64,000 bases of DNA from Olleya sp. YS. GTDB taxonomy: Bacteria; Bacteroidota; Bacteroidia; Flavobacteriales; Flavobacteriaceae. The stretch is from positions 1,462,001 through 1,526,000 of the forward strand of contig NZ_CP121685.1 in assembly GCF_029760915.1 (NCBI RefSeq), given 5' to 3'. The translations under genes were made by a program, and so were the position numbers. Below are positions 43,958 through 53,433 of the stretch, one piece after another. Position 1 is the first letter of the stretch. Each line of letters starts with the position of its first letter. The notes beneath the pieces are model-generated. The model saw only the letters and a list, made by a program, of their open reading frames with translations, was not told where the DNA came from and searched no databases.

Positions 43958-45301
43958 ATGAATTGGGAACAATTACTCTCTTTAAAGCGCTTTGGCGACA
44001 CTAATAAAAGATTAAGACAAGAACAAGATGAGACACGTTTAGGCTTTGAGGTAGATTATGACAGAGTCATATTTTCTTCAGAGTTTAGAAGTCTACAAGA
44101 TAAAACACAAGTTATCCCACTATCTCAAACAGACTTTGTACATACTAGGTTAACACATAGTTTAGAGGTTAGCGTTGTAGGAAGGTCTTTAGGAAGAAAA
44201 GTAGGTCAAAAAGTATTAGAGAAACATCCACATTTACAAGAAATACATGGGTATTTACCAAATGATTTTGGTGCTATTGTCGCTTCTGCAGCTTTAGCAC
44301 ATGATATAGGTAATCCTCCTTTTGGACATTCTGGTGAAAAGGCAATAGGGGAATTTTTCAAATCTGGAAAAGGCAAACAATACAAAGCAAACCTACTAGA
44401 TAAAGAATATCAAGATTTATGCGATTTTGAAGGAAATGCTAACGGATTTAAAATTGTTACACAAAGTAGAGCAGGTCGTGAAGGTGGATTAAGACTTAGT
44501 TATGCAACACTTGGAGCCTTTACTAAATACCCAAAAGAGTCGTTGCCAAAAAAACCGACTAACAATATAGCAGATAAAAAGTATGGGTTTTTTCAATCAG
44601 AAAAAGAGGCTTTTATTGATTTAGCAAAAGAATTAGGTTTACAAAAGAGAGGAGATGCAAAAAATTTGAGTTTTTCTAGACATCCTCTTACTTTTTTAGT
44701 CGAAGCTGCAGATGATATCTGTTATACTATTATTGATTTTGAAGATGGAATCAATTTAGGATTAATCGAGGAAGAATATGCGCTAGAGTATTTAATAAAC
44801 TTAGTTAGACAAACTATTAATACCAAAAAATATCATCAGTTAACCAATACTAAAGACAGAGTTAGTTATTTACGTGCTTTAGCCATTAATACATTAATTA
44901 ATGAAGCTGTAGATATTTTTATGAAAAATGAAGAGGCAATTCTAGAAGGAAGTTTTAATATTAGTCTTTTAGATAAAAGTCAATATGAGGCACAGATTAA
45001 TGACATCATTAAATTAAGTGTCGAAAAAGTCTACCAATCCAAAGAGGTAGTCGATAAAGAAATAGCAGGATATCAAGTGTTAAATGCCTTATTAGAAACG
45101 TATACCAAAGCAGTGAATAATACTTTTCAAGGTAATGCTTCAAATTATGACACACTAATTTTGAAAGGTTTGCCTACAATTTTAGACTTAGACTCAAGTA
45201 ACTTATATGAAAGATTATTAAATGTATGTCATTATGTGTCCTCATTTTCAGATAGTGAAGCTATAATTCAATACAAAAAAATAAGAGGGTTTAGCTTTTA
45301 A
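43958..45301 (+). CDS. dgt: Deoxyguanosinetriphosphate triphosphohydrolase
   Basis: The 447-residue HD-domain enzyme splits dGTP into deoxyguanosine and triphosphate. Metal-binding residues are visible: H67 in RLTHSLEVS and H115-D116 in ALAHDIGNPPFGHSGE; a later aspartate is in EAADDICYTIIDFEDG. The N-terminus SSEFRSLQDKTQVIP and VHTRLTHS are family hallmarks. It may balance dNTP pools together with the ribonucleotide reductase, but there is no operon link. It is transcribed away from the TonB-dependent receptor. Confidence 0.94.
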   Translation: MNWEQLLSLKRFGDTNKRLRQEQDETRLGFEVDYDRVIFSSEFRSLQDKTQVIPLSQTDFVHTRLTHSLEVSVVGRSLGRKVGQKVLEKHPHLQEIHGYLPNDFGAIVASAALAHDIGNPPFGHSGEKAIGEFFKSGKGKQYKANLLDKEYQDLCDFEGNANGFKIVTQSRAGREGGLRLSYATLGAFTKYPKESLPKKPTNNIADKKYGFFQSEKEAFIDLAKELGLQKRGDAKNLSFSRHPLTFLVEAADDICYTIIDFEDGINLGLIEEEYALEYLINLVRQTINTKKYHQLTNTKDRVSYLRALAINTLINEAVDIFMKNEEAILEGSFNISLLDKSQYEAQINDIIKLSVEKVYQSKEVVDKEIAGYQVLNALLETYTKAVNNTFQGNASNYDTLILKGLPTILDLDSSNLYERLLNVCHYVSSFSDSEAIIQYKKIRGFSF

Positions 45302-45385
45302 ACCTGACAAAAAAAACCCTTTTAACAAAATAATCATTGTAATAATGATAAAAACAATTATTTTTAAGGACTTAAAAAAAAATCA

Positions 45386-48300
45386 ATGAAAAAGAAATTA
45401 GTATTACTCACTTCATGTGTGTTAATTTTTGTTGCGTTAATAACTATAAATTCAGCAGATAAAAATGTTATTGTTGTAAATCAAGACGTAAGAGAAACCC
45501 ACAAAGCAAACTTAGAAAACAGCCCTTTTAAAGAGACCAAAAAATTAAGTAAGGCTGAAAGAAAAGCGCAAGGACTTCCACCTAATAAATTTTACGAACA
45601 AGAATGGGAGCTAACAATGAATCCTTCGTTAGGGCGACCAACCTTTGAAAATTTAAGAGAAATCCGTGCTGCTCAGGAATTAAAAAGACAAGCTTTTGAA
45701 GCAGCTAGAGTTCCAGGTGATGCAATAGATAATCCCTGGATTGAGAGAGGACCTAACAATGTAGGTGGTAGAACCAGAGCTATCATGTTTGATCCAAATG
45801 ACTCTACAAACGAAACTGTGTTTGCAGGTGGTGTTAGTGGAGCATTATGGAAAAATACCAATATATCTAATCCAAATTCAACTTGGACTAGAGTTGATAT
45901 ACCAGAAAATTTAGCTGTAAGTTGTATAACTTACGATCCCAATAATACTAACATTTTTTATGTTGGAACAGGAGAGTCCTACGTTGGTGGAGATGTAAAT
46001 GGAGATGGTGTATGGAAATCTGAAGATGGAGGTACAACATGGACCAATATTTTTGGAGGTATTTCAGGACCTACTACTTTTGAGTCTGCATCAGATATAA
46101 CTATAAACTCACCAGCAAGTATTGCAGGAGACTATCTATCTTACCCTACAGTTGCATTTGGTTCAGAAATAACTTCAGTTATAACTGCTGATCTAATTTT
46201 GGCTAATGACTCTTCAAGTAGTAATCCCACATTAGGCTGTACAGCATTTGGTGCTGATGCAACTGGTAAAATAGCAGTTATAAGACGAGGGACTTGTAAT
46301 TTTGATGATAAAGTTAGATATGCAGAAGATGCTGGAGCTTTAGGAGTTATTATGATGAATAATATTGCTGGAACTCCAATCCCTATGGGTGGAGACGATG
46401 AAACTATAACCATTCCTTCTGTAATGATTTCAAAAGCAGATGGAGATTTATTAGAGGCTGCATTAAACTCAGGTACAGTTAATGGCTCGTTAAATCCAGC
46501 TTCTGGTACATTTACAGGAAATTTAGTGCCAGGTATACAGTTTGTTAACGATATTAAAGTAAGAAATAATGGAGGTGTGTCCGAAGTGTATGTTGCAGCA
46601 GGAGACAGCTTTTACGGATCAGCAAATGCAACAACGTATTTAACTGGACCAGAGTTTGGATTATACAAATCTGTTGATGGTGGTGCCAATTGGAACGAAA
46701 TAGGATTACCGTTAACTGCTGATAATAATAAACATTGCCCTAATGATATAGAGATTGGTGCAGACAATAATATTTGGGTATCAACTACTAATAGTGCTGT
46801 CTTTGGTGATGGAGGAGGAAAGATTTTTCGATCTGCCAATGGAAATGCTTTTAGTTTAGTAAGAACAGTTCCAGATGCTGATAGAACACAAATAGCAGTA
46901 TCTTCATCCAATCCAGAGAAAGTTTTCGTGCTAGCAGAAGGTACAGCAAATCCAGTAGTAATGGAAAAGACTGAAAATGGGTTTGCAGGTAATACAGCAA
47001 CAGCTATGGCATTGCCAAATGATGCCGATAACGGTATACCAGCAACAGACTTTACTAGAGGCCAGGCTTTCTATGATTTAGTTATAGAGGTTGACCCTAA
47101 TAATGATCAAGTTATTTATGCAGGAGGAATAGACTTGTTTGATTCTTCAGATGGAGGTGCTTCATGGACTCAAATATCTAAATGGTCAAACAATAATAAT
47201 CTTCTTGGATTAAATGTACCATTAGTACACGCAGATCAGCATGCATTAGTATTCGCTCCAGGATCTTCTTCAGTAATGGTATTTGGTAATGATGGAGGTG
47301 TCTATTATTCTAGTAATTCAGGTACATCAATTACATCAAGAGATACTGGCTTTAATACATCTCAATTTTATACTGTAGGTGTTGGACCGACAACAGCTTT
47401 CACAGGTGAGTTTTTTGCTGGTGGACTTCAAGATAACGGTACGCAGTTTGTACAAGATGGTAGTAGTACTCAAACATCTTCTTCAGTTGATATTTCTGGT
47501 GGTGATGGTGCTTATACCTTTTTTGATCAAGACGGTACAGATAGATATGTAATTACAAACTTTGTATATAATAGAAGTATAAGACTTTTAAATTTAGATA
47601 CAAATTCATTTGTTACCATCAATAGTGAAACCACATCAAACGGAGCTTTTATAAACCCACAAGCACTAGATTCTAATTTGGATATTATCTATTCAAATTA
47701 TTCTTCAGACGATTTTATAAGGGTAAGACGTTATTCAGGTATAAAGTCTGCAGGTACTGTAACTGCAACAAACTTAACAGATGTTAATCTTGATAGCAGA
47801 CCTACAGCATTTACAGTGTCTCCATACACTACAACATCATCAACATTACTTGTTGGTACAGTGTTAGGAGATGTATTTAAAGTAGAAAATGCTGATACTA
47901 CACCAGTGTGGACAGAATTAGAACTAAATAATATCATTGTTGGAAGTATCTCTGATGTCGAGTTTGGACAATCTGAAGATGAAATTTTTGTAACTATACA
48001 TAACTATGGTGTGCAAAGTATTTGGTATACTAGTGATGGAGGAGCAAATTGGTTGCCTAAAGAAGGAGATTTACCTGATTTACCAGTTAAAACAATTCTT
48101 CAAAACCCTTTAAATTTAGATGAGGTTATCATTGGAACTGAATTAGGAGTTTGGTATACTAGTAATTTTTCTGACGCAAGCCCTAACTGGAACCAAGCCT
48201 TTAACGGTATGTCTAACGTTAAGGTATTAGATCTTGATTTAAGAGATGATAATATGGTGTTTGCAGCTACTTACGGTAGAGGTGTATTCTCTGGAATGTT

Positions 48301-49384
48301 CGATGCATTAGATCCTGATGGAGATGAGGATGGAGATGGTATAACTAATGATGTGGATAACTGTGTAAACACACCTAATGCAGACCAAGCAGATGCTGAT
48401 GGAAACGGAATTGGTGATGCTTGTCAAGATACAGATGGTGACGGAATACTAGATATTAATGATAATTGTCCTACTCTAGCCAATGCAGATCAAGCAGATG
48501 CTGATGGAAACGGAATTGGAGATGCTTGTGAGGATTCTGATGGTGACGGTGTTTTTGATGCGACAGATAATTGTCCAGATACTCCAAATGCAGACCAAGC
48601 AGATGGTAATGGAAACGGAATTGGTGATGTTTGTGATACAAGTTATTTGGATGCAGATAATATCTCTCTAGAAGTAGTTTCAGAAACTTGTGAAGGTGAG
48701 AACAACGGTCAAATTATAGTCAATGTAAATGAGACTTTTGTGACTTACACTGCAACTGTAGTTGGTACTGGAGTTAATTTGACTGAGCAAATAACAACTA
48801 ATACATTTCCTTTTGAAAATTTAGCGGTAGGATCCTACACGGTTTGTGTAGCTGTCAATGGTACATCTTACGAGCAGTGTTTTGAAATAAATATTGATGC
48901 TGCTGAGGTTATTGAATTAGAAATTGTAAATAATCCAGACAATAACAATGATGCATCTAATACAAGAACTGTAAACGTTAGTAGTGGTACTGCACCTTAT
49001 ACAGTTGTATTTAACAATCAAGTTATTAAAATAACAAGTACACCAATTTTTGATATTGAGTTAGATGGTTCCGGTGAATTAGAAATTAAAACGTCTAAAA
49101 CATGTGAAGGAACTTTTAAAACTACAATAATCAATCAATTAGATATAACTGCTAGTCCAAATCCTGTTGTTGATATTCTTAAAATCACAATGCCAACAAC
49201 TGTAACGCAAAATCAAATAGAGGTACAAGTATTTGATGTTAATGGTAAGCTAGTCCTAAATAAAAATTATACCAGATTTACTGCTAATTCTATCGAAGTA
49301 CCATTTAGCAATTTAAATAAAGGTATGTACTTTGTTAAGTTAAATGTTGATGGACCTAAAGTTTTAAAAATTATAAAAAAATAA
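45386..49384 (+). CDS. Giant T9SS-exported VPS10/BNR beta-propeller protein with PA domain and thrombospondin type 3 repeats
   Basis: 1332 residues. An N-terminal signal or anchor (about 5-22) and a charged pro-region are followed by a sortilin/VPS10-like beta-propeller, seen from repeated Asp-box-like motifs (SEDGGTTWT, SVDGGANWNEIG, SSDGGASWTQIS, TSDGGANWLP). A protease-associated (PA) domain is inserted in the first blades (about 240-370, AVIRRGTCNFDDKVRYAEDA). Calcium-binding thrombospondin type 3 repeats span about 978-1085, and a T9SS sorting domain closes the protein (about 1255-1332, SPNPVVDILKIT). No protease catalytic motif was found, so binding or adhesion is likelier. A lipoprotein gene follows after four bases. 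Confidence 0.9.
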   Translation: MKKKLVLLTSCVLIFVALITINSADKNVIVVNQDVRETHKANLENSPFKETKKLSKAERKAQGLPPNKFYEQEWELTMNPSLGRPTFENLREIRAAQELKRQAFEAARVPGDAIDNPWIERGPNNVGGRTRAIMFDPNDSTNETVFAGGVSGALWKNTNISNPNSTWTRVDIPENLAVSCITYDPNNTNIFYVGTGESYVGGDVNGDGVWKSEDGGTTWTNIFGGISGPTTFESASDITINSPASIAGDYLSYPTVAFGSEITSVITADLILANDSSSSNPTLGCTAFGADATGKIAVIRRGTCNFDDKVRYAEDAGALGVIMMNNIAGTPIPMGGDDETITIPSVMISKADGDLLEAALNSGTVNGSLNPASGTFTGNLVPGIQFVNDIKVRNNGGVSEVYVAAGDSFYGSANATTYLTGPEFGLYKSVDGGANWNEIGLPLTADNNKHCPNDIEIGADNNIWVSTTNSAVFGDGGGKIFRSANGNAFSLVRTVPDADRTQIAVSSSNPEKVFVLAEGTANPVVMEKTENGFAGNTATAMALPNDADNGIPATDFTRGQAFYDLVIEVDPNNDQVIYAGGIDLFDSSDGGASWTQISKWSNNNNLLGLNVPLVHADQHALVFAPGSSSVMVFGNDGGVYYSSNSGTSITSRDTGFNTSQFYTVGVGPTTAFTGEFFAGGLQDNGTQFVQDGSSTQTSSSVDISGGDGAYTFFDQDGTDRYVITNFVYNRSIRLLNLDTNSFVTINSETTSNGAFINPQALDSNLDIIYSNYSSDDFIRVRRYSGIKSAGTVTATNLTDVNLDSRPTAFTVSPYTTTSSTLLVGTVLGDVFKVENADTTPVWTELELNNIIVGSISDVEFGQSEDEIFVTIHNYGVQSIWYTSDGGANWLPKEGDLPDLPVKTILQNPLNLDEVIIGTELGVWYTSNFSDASPNWNQAFNGMSNVKVLDLDLRDDNMVFAATYGRGVFSGMFDALDPDGDEDGDGITNDVDNCVNTPNADQADADGNGIGDACQDTDGDGILDINDNCPTLANADQADADGNGIGDACEDSDGDGVFDATDNCPDTPNADQADGNGNGIGDVCDTSYLDADNISLEVVSETCEGENNGQIIVNVNETFVTYTATVVGTGVNLTEQITTNTFPFENLAVGSYTVCVAVNGTSYEQCFEINIDAAEVIELEIVNNPDNNNDASNTRTVNVSSGTAPYTVVFNNQVIKITSTPIFDIELDGSGELEIKTSKTCEGTFKTTIINQLDITASPNPVVDILKITMPTTVTQNQIEVQVFDVNGKLVLNKNYTRFTANSIEVPFSNLNKGMYFVKLNVDGPKVLKIIKK
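48377..48634 (+). repeat. Three direct repeats, period 105 bases, in the thrombospondin type 3 region
   Basis: 48-base near-identical blocks begin at 48377, 48482 and 48587 (start AATGCAGA, end TTGT), each encoding NADQADxxGNGIGDxC. The period is exactly 35 codons, so the repeat is coding and in frame. The last copy has diverged most. Copy number could vary between strains. Confidence 0.9.
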
Positions 49385-49388
49385 GACG

Positions 49389-50105
49389 ATGATTAAGAAA
49401 ATAAATTTATTACCAATACTATTTGCATGTATATTAATTACATCATGTGGAGGAAGTGATGATGGAGGAGGAGATGGCGGAAGCACACCACCTCCAACAC
49501 CAAATACAGCACCAACAAGAGTAAGTACTCTTGTATACCCAACAGCTGATCTATTATGTATAGATAATACTATTAACTTTCAATGGTCTGCTTCATCAGA
49601 TCCAGATGGTGATGCTATAACCTATACATTGAGAATAGCATTGGATAGAGATATGACAAACATTGTTGAGCAATTATCTGCAACAACTAATAGTAGATCA
49701 GTAACCCTTGAAACTGGAACTGCGTATTATTGGAATGTAATTGCTAAAGATGCAGAAGACGAAGCTGCGCCTTCACAGACGTATGCGTTTTATACCGAAG
49801 GAGATGGTGTGTCAAATTATACACCATTTACCGCAACTTTAAATGCACCTGCAATGGACGGTTTTGTAGATGCTGGAACAACTACACTAAGTTGGACTGG
49901 AGGAGATGCAGACGTAGGTGACACCTTAACTTACGATGTATATTTTGGTGATACCGCTAATCCAGCACTTTTACAGTCTGATGTATCTGCATCAACATTT
50001 GATGTCACTACAGTAGCTGCAACAACCTACTACTGGAGAATTGATACTAAAGACGATAGTGGAACAAAAAGTATAGGTCAAGTTTGGTCGTTTACAACAA
50101 ACTAG
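49389..50105 (+). CDS. Surface lipoprotein with two fibronectin type III-like domains
   Basis: 238 residues. The lipobox is ILITSC, followed by GGSDDGGGDGG, an acidic tether typical of flavobacterial surface lipoproteins. Two homologous beta domains follow (about 45-130 and 145-238), each ending in a YYW or YYWRI motif (TAYYWNVIAKDAEDEAAPS; TTYYWRIDTKDDSGTKS). It is four bases downstream of the propeller gene and is surely co-transcribed, so it may hold or assist that exported protein. No enzymatic motif is seen. Confidence 0.85.
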   Translation: MIKKINLLPILFACILITSCGGSDDGGGDGGSTPPPTPNTAPTRVSTLVYPTADLLCIDNTINFQWSASSDPDGDAITYTLRIALDRDMTNIVEQLSATTNSRSVTLETGTAYYWNVIAKDAEDEAAPSQTYAFYTEGDGVSNYTPFTATLNAPAMDGFVDAGTTTLSWTGGDADVGDTLTYDVYFGDTANPALLQSDVSASTFDVTTVAATTYYWRIDTKDDSGTKSIGQVWSFTTN

Positions 50106-50125
50106 ACTTTTAAAAAACTTAATTT

Positions 50126-50158
50126 AAAATGACAGACTATTTTTTAGTCTGTCATTTT
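50126..50158. terminator. Bidirectional terminator overlapping the 3' end of dxs
   Basis: AAAATGACAGACTA (50126-50139) pairs with TAGTCTGTCATTTT (50145-50158). It follows the plus-strand lipoprotein gene; the right arm contains the dxs stop codon and its last codons (KKMTD). Confidence 0.92.
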
Positions 50159-51919
50159 TTTTAGGAATACACTTAAACTTGTAGCGTCTAATTGAATAGA
50201 TTGATGTAGTTCTTCAACCGTACCATGTTCTATAAATTGATCAGGAATACCTTTGATAACTAGCTTATTCTTATAGTTGTGTTCTGCTGAAAATTCTGCG
50301 ATAGCACTTCCAAACCCACCTTTAATAGCAGCGTCTTCAATGGTGATAATAGTGTGATGTGTTTTAAATATATTATGAAGCATTGCCAGATCAAGAGGTT
50401 TAACAAAACGCATATCATAATGTGAAAATTCAGAATCATTTTCTAATAAATCTAATGCTTTAGAAACAGTTTTTGCCATGTTTCCAATAGATAAAATAGC
50501 AACTGCTTGTCCTTTTTTAAGTTGTTGACCAGTACCAATTTCTATTTTTGTAAAAGGTTGTTTCCAATCGATTGTAATTCCTCTTCCTCGTGGATATCTA
50601 ATTGCAATTGGCTGTTTTAAGCCCAATTGCGCTGTATACATAATATTACGTAGTTCTGTTTCGTTTCTTGGAGAAAAAATAATAAGATTTGGTATGCAGC
50701 GTAAATACGCCAAATCAAAAACGCCATGATGCGTAGCACCATCTTGTCCAACCAATCCAGCGCGATCCAAATAAAAAATTACTGGTAAATTTTGAATAGC
50801 AACATCATGTATAACTTGATCGTAAGCACGCTGTAAAAATGTCGAGTAAATATTACAAAACGGGATTAATCCTTGAGTAGCTAATCCTGCTGCAAAAGTT
50901 ACAGCGTGTTGCTCTGCAATACCAACATCAAAAGCGCGTTCTGGAATCTCTTCCATCATATATTTTAATGAGCTACCTGTTGGCATGGCTGGCGTTATTC
51001 CAATTATATTTTCGTTTTGTTTTGCTAACTCTACAATAGTATGTCCAAAAACATCTTGATATTTTGGTGCTTGAAGATTGGATTCAAACTTGGCTATTAA
51101 CTCTCCTGTGTCTTTGTTGAATTTTCCTGGTGCATGATAAGTGACTTGCTGTTCTTCCGCTTGACGCAACCCTTTACCCTTAGTGGTAATAACATGTAAA
51201 AATTTTGGACCTGTTATAGTTTTAAGTCTATTTAATTCTTGGATAATTAATGGTAAATTATGTCCATCAATAGGTCCTGAATAATCAAAATTTAAAGCCT
51301 CAAAAATATTGTCTTGTTTTTCAGTACCTTTTTTAACGTTAGTCAAGTATTGTTTTAAAGCACCGACGCTTGGGTCAATACCAATTGCATTATCGTTTAA
51401 AATCACTAACAGGTTAGCATCTGTAACGCCAGCATGATTTAAGCCTTCAAAAGCCATTCCGCTAGCAATAGAGGCATCACCAATAACTGCTATATGTTGT
51501 GTGCTTAAGTCGCCTTTTAATTGACTAGCAATAGCCATACCTAAAGCAGCAGAGATAGATGTTGAGGAGTGTCCTACACCAAAAGTGTCAAAAATACTCT
51601 CATCTCTTTTAGGAAAACCGCTTAAACCTCCAAATTGTCTATTTGTTTCAAAGTTATCTTTACGACCTGTTAAAATTTTATGTCCATAAGCTTGATGTCC
51701 TACATCCCAAACTAACTGGTCTTTGGGTGTATCAAATACATAATGTAATGCAATGGTGAGCTCTACTACACCAAGACTTGCACCAAGATGACCTTCTTTA
51801 GTGGCAACAATGTTGATTATAAAGTCACGTAATTCTTGCGCAAGTATAGGTAAATCCTCTTGTTTTAAAAGACGAAGTTGTTCTGGAGAATTTATATGTT
51901 TTAAAAACTGTTTTTGCAC
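50144..51919 (-). CDS. dxs: 1-Deoxy-D-xylulose-5-phosphate synthase
   Basis: The first enzyme of the MEP pathway: it condenses pyruvate and glyceraldehyde-3-phosphate using thiamine diphosphate. The 591-residue protein shows VWDVGHQAYGHKILTGR, the thiamine-diphosphate motif GDASIASGMAFEGLNHAG..LLVILNDN, the middle-domain DVGIAEQHAVTFAAGLA with the catalytic glutamate, and a transketolase C-terminal domain. The length is slightly below the 620 of many Dxs, as usual in Bacteroidetes. Its last codons lie in the shared terminator. It is 22 bases downstream of the TonB-C protein gene. Confidence 0.96.
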   Translation of the reverse strand: MQKQFLKHINSPEQLRLLKQEDLPILAQELRDFIINIVATKEGHLGASLGVVELTIALHYVFDTPKDQLVWDVGHQAYGHKILTGRKDNFETNRQFGGLSGFPKRDESIFDTFGVGHSSTSISAALGMAIASQLKGDLSTQHIAVIGDASIASGMAFEGLNHAGVTDANLLVILNDNAIGIDPSVGALKQYLTNVKKGTEKQDNIFEALNFDYSGPIDGHNLPLIIQELNRLKTITGPKFLHVITTKGKGLRQAEEQQVTYHAPGKFNKDTGELIAKFESNLQAPKYQDVFGHTIVELAKQNENIIGITPAMPTGSSLKYMMEEIPERAFDVGIAEQHAVTFAAGLATQGLIPFCNIYSTFLQRAYDQVIHDVAIQNLPVIFYLDRAGLVGQDGATHHGVFDLAYLRCIPNLIIFSPRNETELRNIMYTAQLGLKQPIAIRYPRGRGITIDWKQPFTKIEIGTGQQLKKGQAVAILSIGNMAKTVSKALDLLENDSEFSHYDMRFVKPLDLAMLHNIFKTHHTIITIEDAAIKGGFGSAIAEFSAEHNYKNKLVIKGIPDQFIEHGTVEELHQSIQLDATSLSVFLKKMTD

Positions 51920-51941
51920 TTAACAAAAGTACAAGTTTTTA

Positions 51942-52937
51942 TTATTCTTCTACATTAAATATTATAGGTAAAGTATATAATACAGCAACAGATTTTCCAT
52001 CATGCTTGGCGGAAATAAATTCTGGAAGTTTTTCAAGTACTCGTTTAGCTTCTATTTCTAGTGATTTGTGAGCAGCTTTAATATTTTTGATTATAACAGA
52101 ACCAGTTGTATCAATTTCAAAATTGATGTAAACACGTTGCTTACCTTTTAATCCTAATTGTTTAGTCTTAGAAATATCAAAATTAGCTTTAATAAATTCA
52201 GCTAGTTTATTCTGAAAATAGGCCTTTTCGTCTTGCTTTGATAAATTTTGAGGTGTATCTATAAATTTAGGGAAATCATCTACATAGCTAAAAAGAAAAG
52301 GTTCAGTGTGTCTATTTTTTTCAAATGAGATATCACCTTCAATAATATCTATAGGCTTATTTACATTTACTGAATGCGTTTTAACAGGATTAGAAATTGT
52401 AGCAACTTCTCCTGTGGTAATAGTATTAGTAATTATTAGCCCATCTAAAGCAGGAATAGGTGGTTGTGATATTTTTTTAGGTGTTTTACACTCTGTTTTT
52501 TTATAATTAACAGTATCAATATTAGGTGGTGCAATTTTACCCAATATATCAAATACTTGGTTATTTGTAGTGTCAATAACTTCTATGCTATCAATTTTTT
52601 TTGGTTTACCGTTATTTGTAGAGCAGCTAAACAAAGACGTTCCCATCACAATTAAAACTGCTAAAAAGAAAGATTTATAAACACTATGATTTTGTTGAAT
52701 TAAACCTAACGGAATTCTAAGATTAATCGAATCTAATTGTGATTGCTTAATATGTCCACAAATACGTTGGTCTTTATTTTCAATTAAAAAATCCTGAATT
52801 TGATAAGTATCCATTTTTGTAAAATCGACAACTGTTTTATTGCAGGCGCTACAAAAGCGACCTTTTTCTTTTGGTGTCATCGTGTCCCAACCCTCGTGAC
52901 AGGGTTTTGGTATTTTAATAGAATAATAGCTAGCCAT
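51942..52937 (-). CDS. TonB C-terminal domain protein with N-terminal cysteine-rich motif
   Basis: 331 residues. The N-terminus has PKPCHEGWDTMTPKEKGRFC followed by SACNKTVVDFT and later RICGHIKQS, a CxnCxxC...CxH pattern like a metal-binding knuckle. One transmembrane helix lies at about 87-102 (SFFLAVLIVMGTSLF). The periplasmic part ends in a TonB-C-like domain (about 235-331: LAEFIKANFD, VYINFEIDTTGSVIIKNIKA, VLEKLPEFISAKHDGKSV). The cysteine motif would sit in the cytoplasm. It may be a TonB-like energy transducer or a sensor; no ExbB/ExbD genes are nearby. It lies 22 bases before dxs. Confidence 0.8.
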   Translation of the reverse strand: MASYYSIKIPKPCHEGWDTMTPKEKGRFCSACNKTVVDFTKMDTYQIQDFLIENKDQRICGHIKQSQLDSINLRIPLGLIQQNHSVYKSFFLAVLIVMGTSLFSCSTNNGKPKKIDSIEVIDTTNNQVFDILGKIAPPNIDTVNYKKTECKTPKKISQPPIPALDGLIITNTITTGEVATISNPVKTHSVNVNKPIDIIEGDISFEKNRHTEPFLFSYVDDFPKFIDTPQNLSKQDEKAYFQNKLAEFIKANFDISKTKQLGLKGKQRVYINFEIDTTGSVIIKNIKAAHKSLEIEAKRVLEKLPEFISAKHDGKSVAVLYTLPIIFNVEE

Positions 52938-52996
52938 ATTATTTATCTTTTTTATTAAGCATCAAAAGTCTTGCCGAATAATATGTTTACAAAACA

Positions 52997-53032
52997 AAAA
53001 AGGAAACATCTTAATTAAGATATTTCCTTTTT
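52997..53032 (-). terminator. Terminator downstream of the tandem lipoproteins
   Basis: A near-perfect palindrome centred on TTAATTAA: AAAAAGGAAAcATCTTAA opposite TTAAGATaTTTCCTTTTT, with one A-C mismatch. Confidence 0.88.
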
Positions 53033-53056
53033 AATTGATTAGGTTTTAATAAACTA

Positions 53057-53386
53057 TTATTCCATTCCCATTGCTTTTGCAACATCAGGACAGGTTGCCT
53101 TAACTAAATTTTGCATTTTTTCACCATGAGCAATTTTCTCTTCGTTAGTCATTGCATCTTCCTTCTTTTTCATTTCACCATCTGGATCAACACAAGTTGT
53201 GAAGTCATCCATAGCTTTTTTATAAGCTTGAAGATCTATAGATGCTGGATCTTCTTTCATCTGTTTCATCATAGGTGTTATATCTTCTGAACAGTCACAA
53301 AAACGTTTAGCAGCTTCCTCTTCTGGTGTTCCAGCGCAAGACACTAAAGCTAAAGTCATACTTGCTAATAATAATTTTATTTTCAT
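53057..53386 (-). CDS. Cysteine-rich small lipoprotein, copy 2 of a tandem pair
   Basis: 109 residues. A lipobox (LALVSC, Cys17) is followed by AGTPEEEAAKRFCDCSEDI, an acidic helical region, then TTCVDPDGEMKKKEDAM and ATCPDVAKAMGM. Four cysteines in the mature part (CDC, one central, one C-terminal) match those in the neighbour at 53434, with about half the residues identical. The pair arose by tandem duplication. Family and function are unknown; a periplasmic or surface role is inferred from the lipobox. Confidence 0.82.
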   Translation of the reverse strand: MKIKLLLASMTLALVSCAGTPEEEAAKRFCDCSEDITPMMKQMKEDPASIDLQAYKKAMDDFTTCVDPDGEMKKKEDAMTNEEKIAHGEKMQNLVKATCPDVAKAMGME

Positions 53387-53433
53387 TTATTATATTTTTA
53401 TTAATATTAAAATTAGAACTTATAAAGCGTTAA

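Noticed and set aside
48377-48634. CRISPR-like direct repeats
   Set aside because: The period is exactly 35 codons inside an intact coding frame and encodes thrombospondin type 3 repeats; there are no unrelated spacers and no cas genes.
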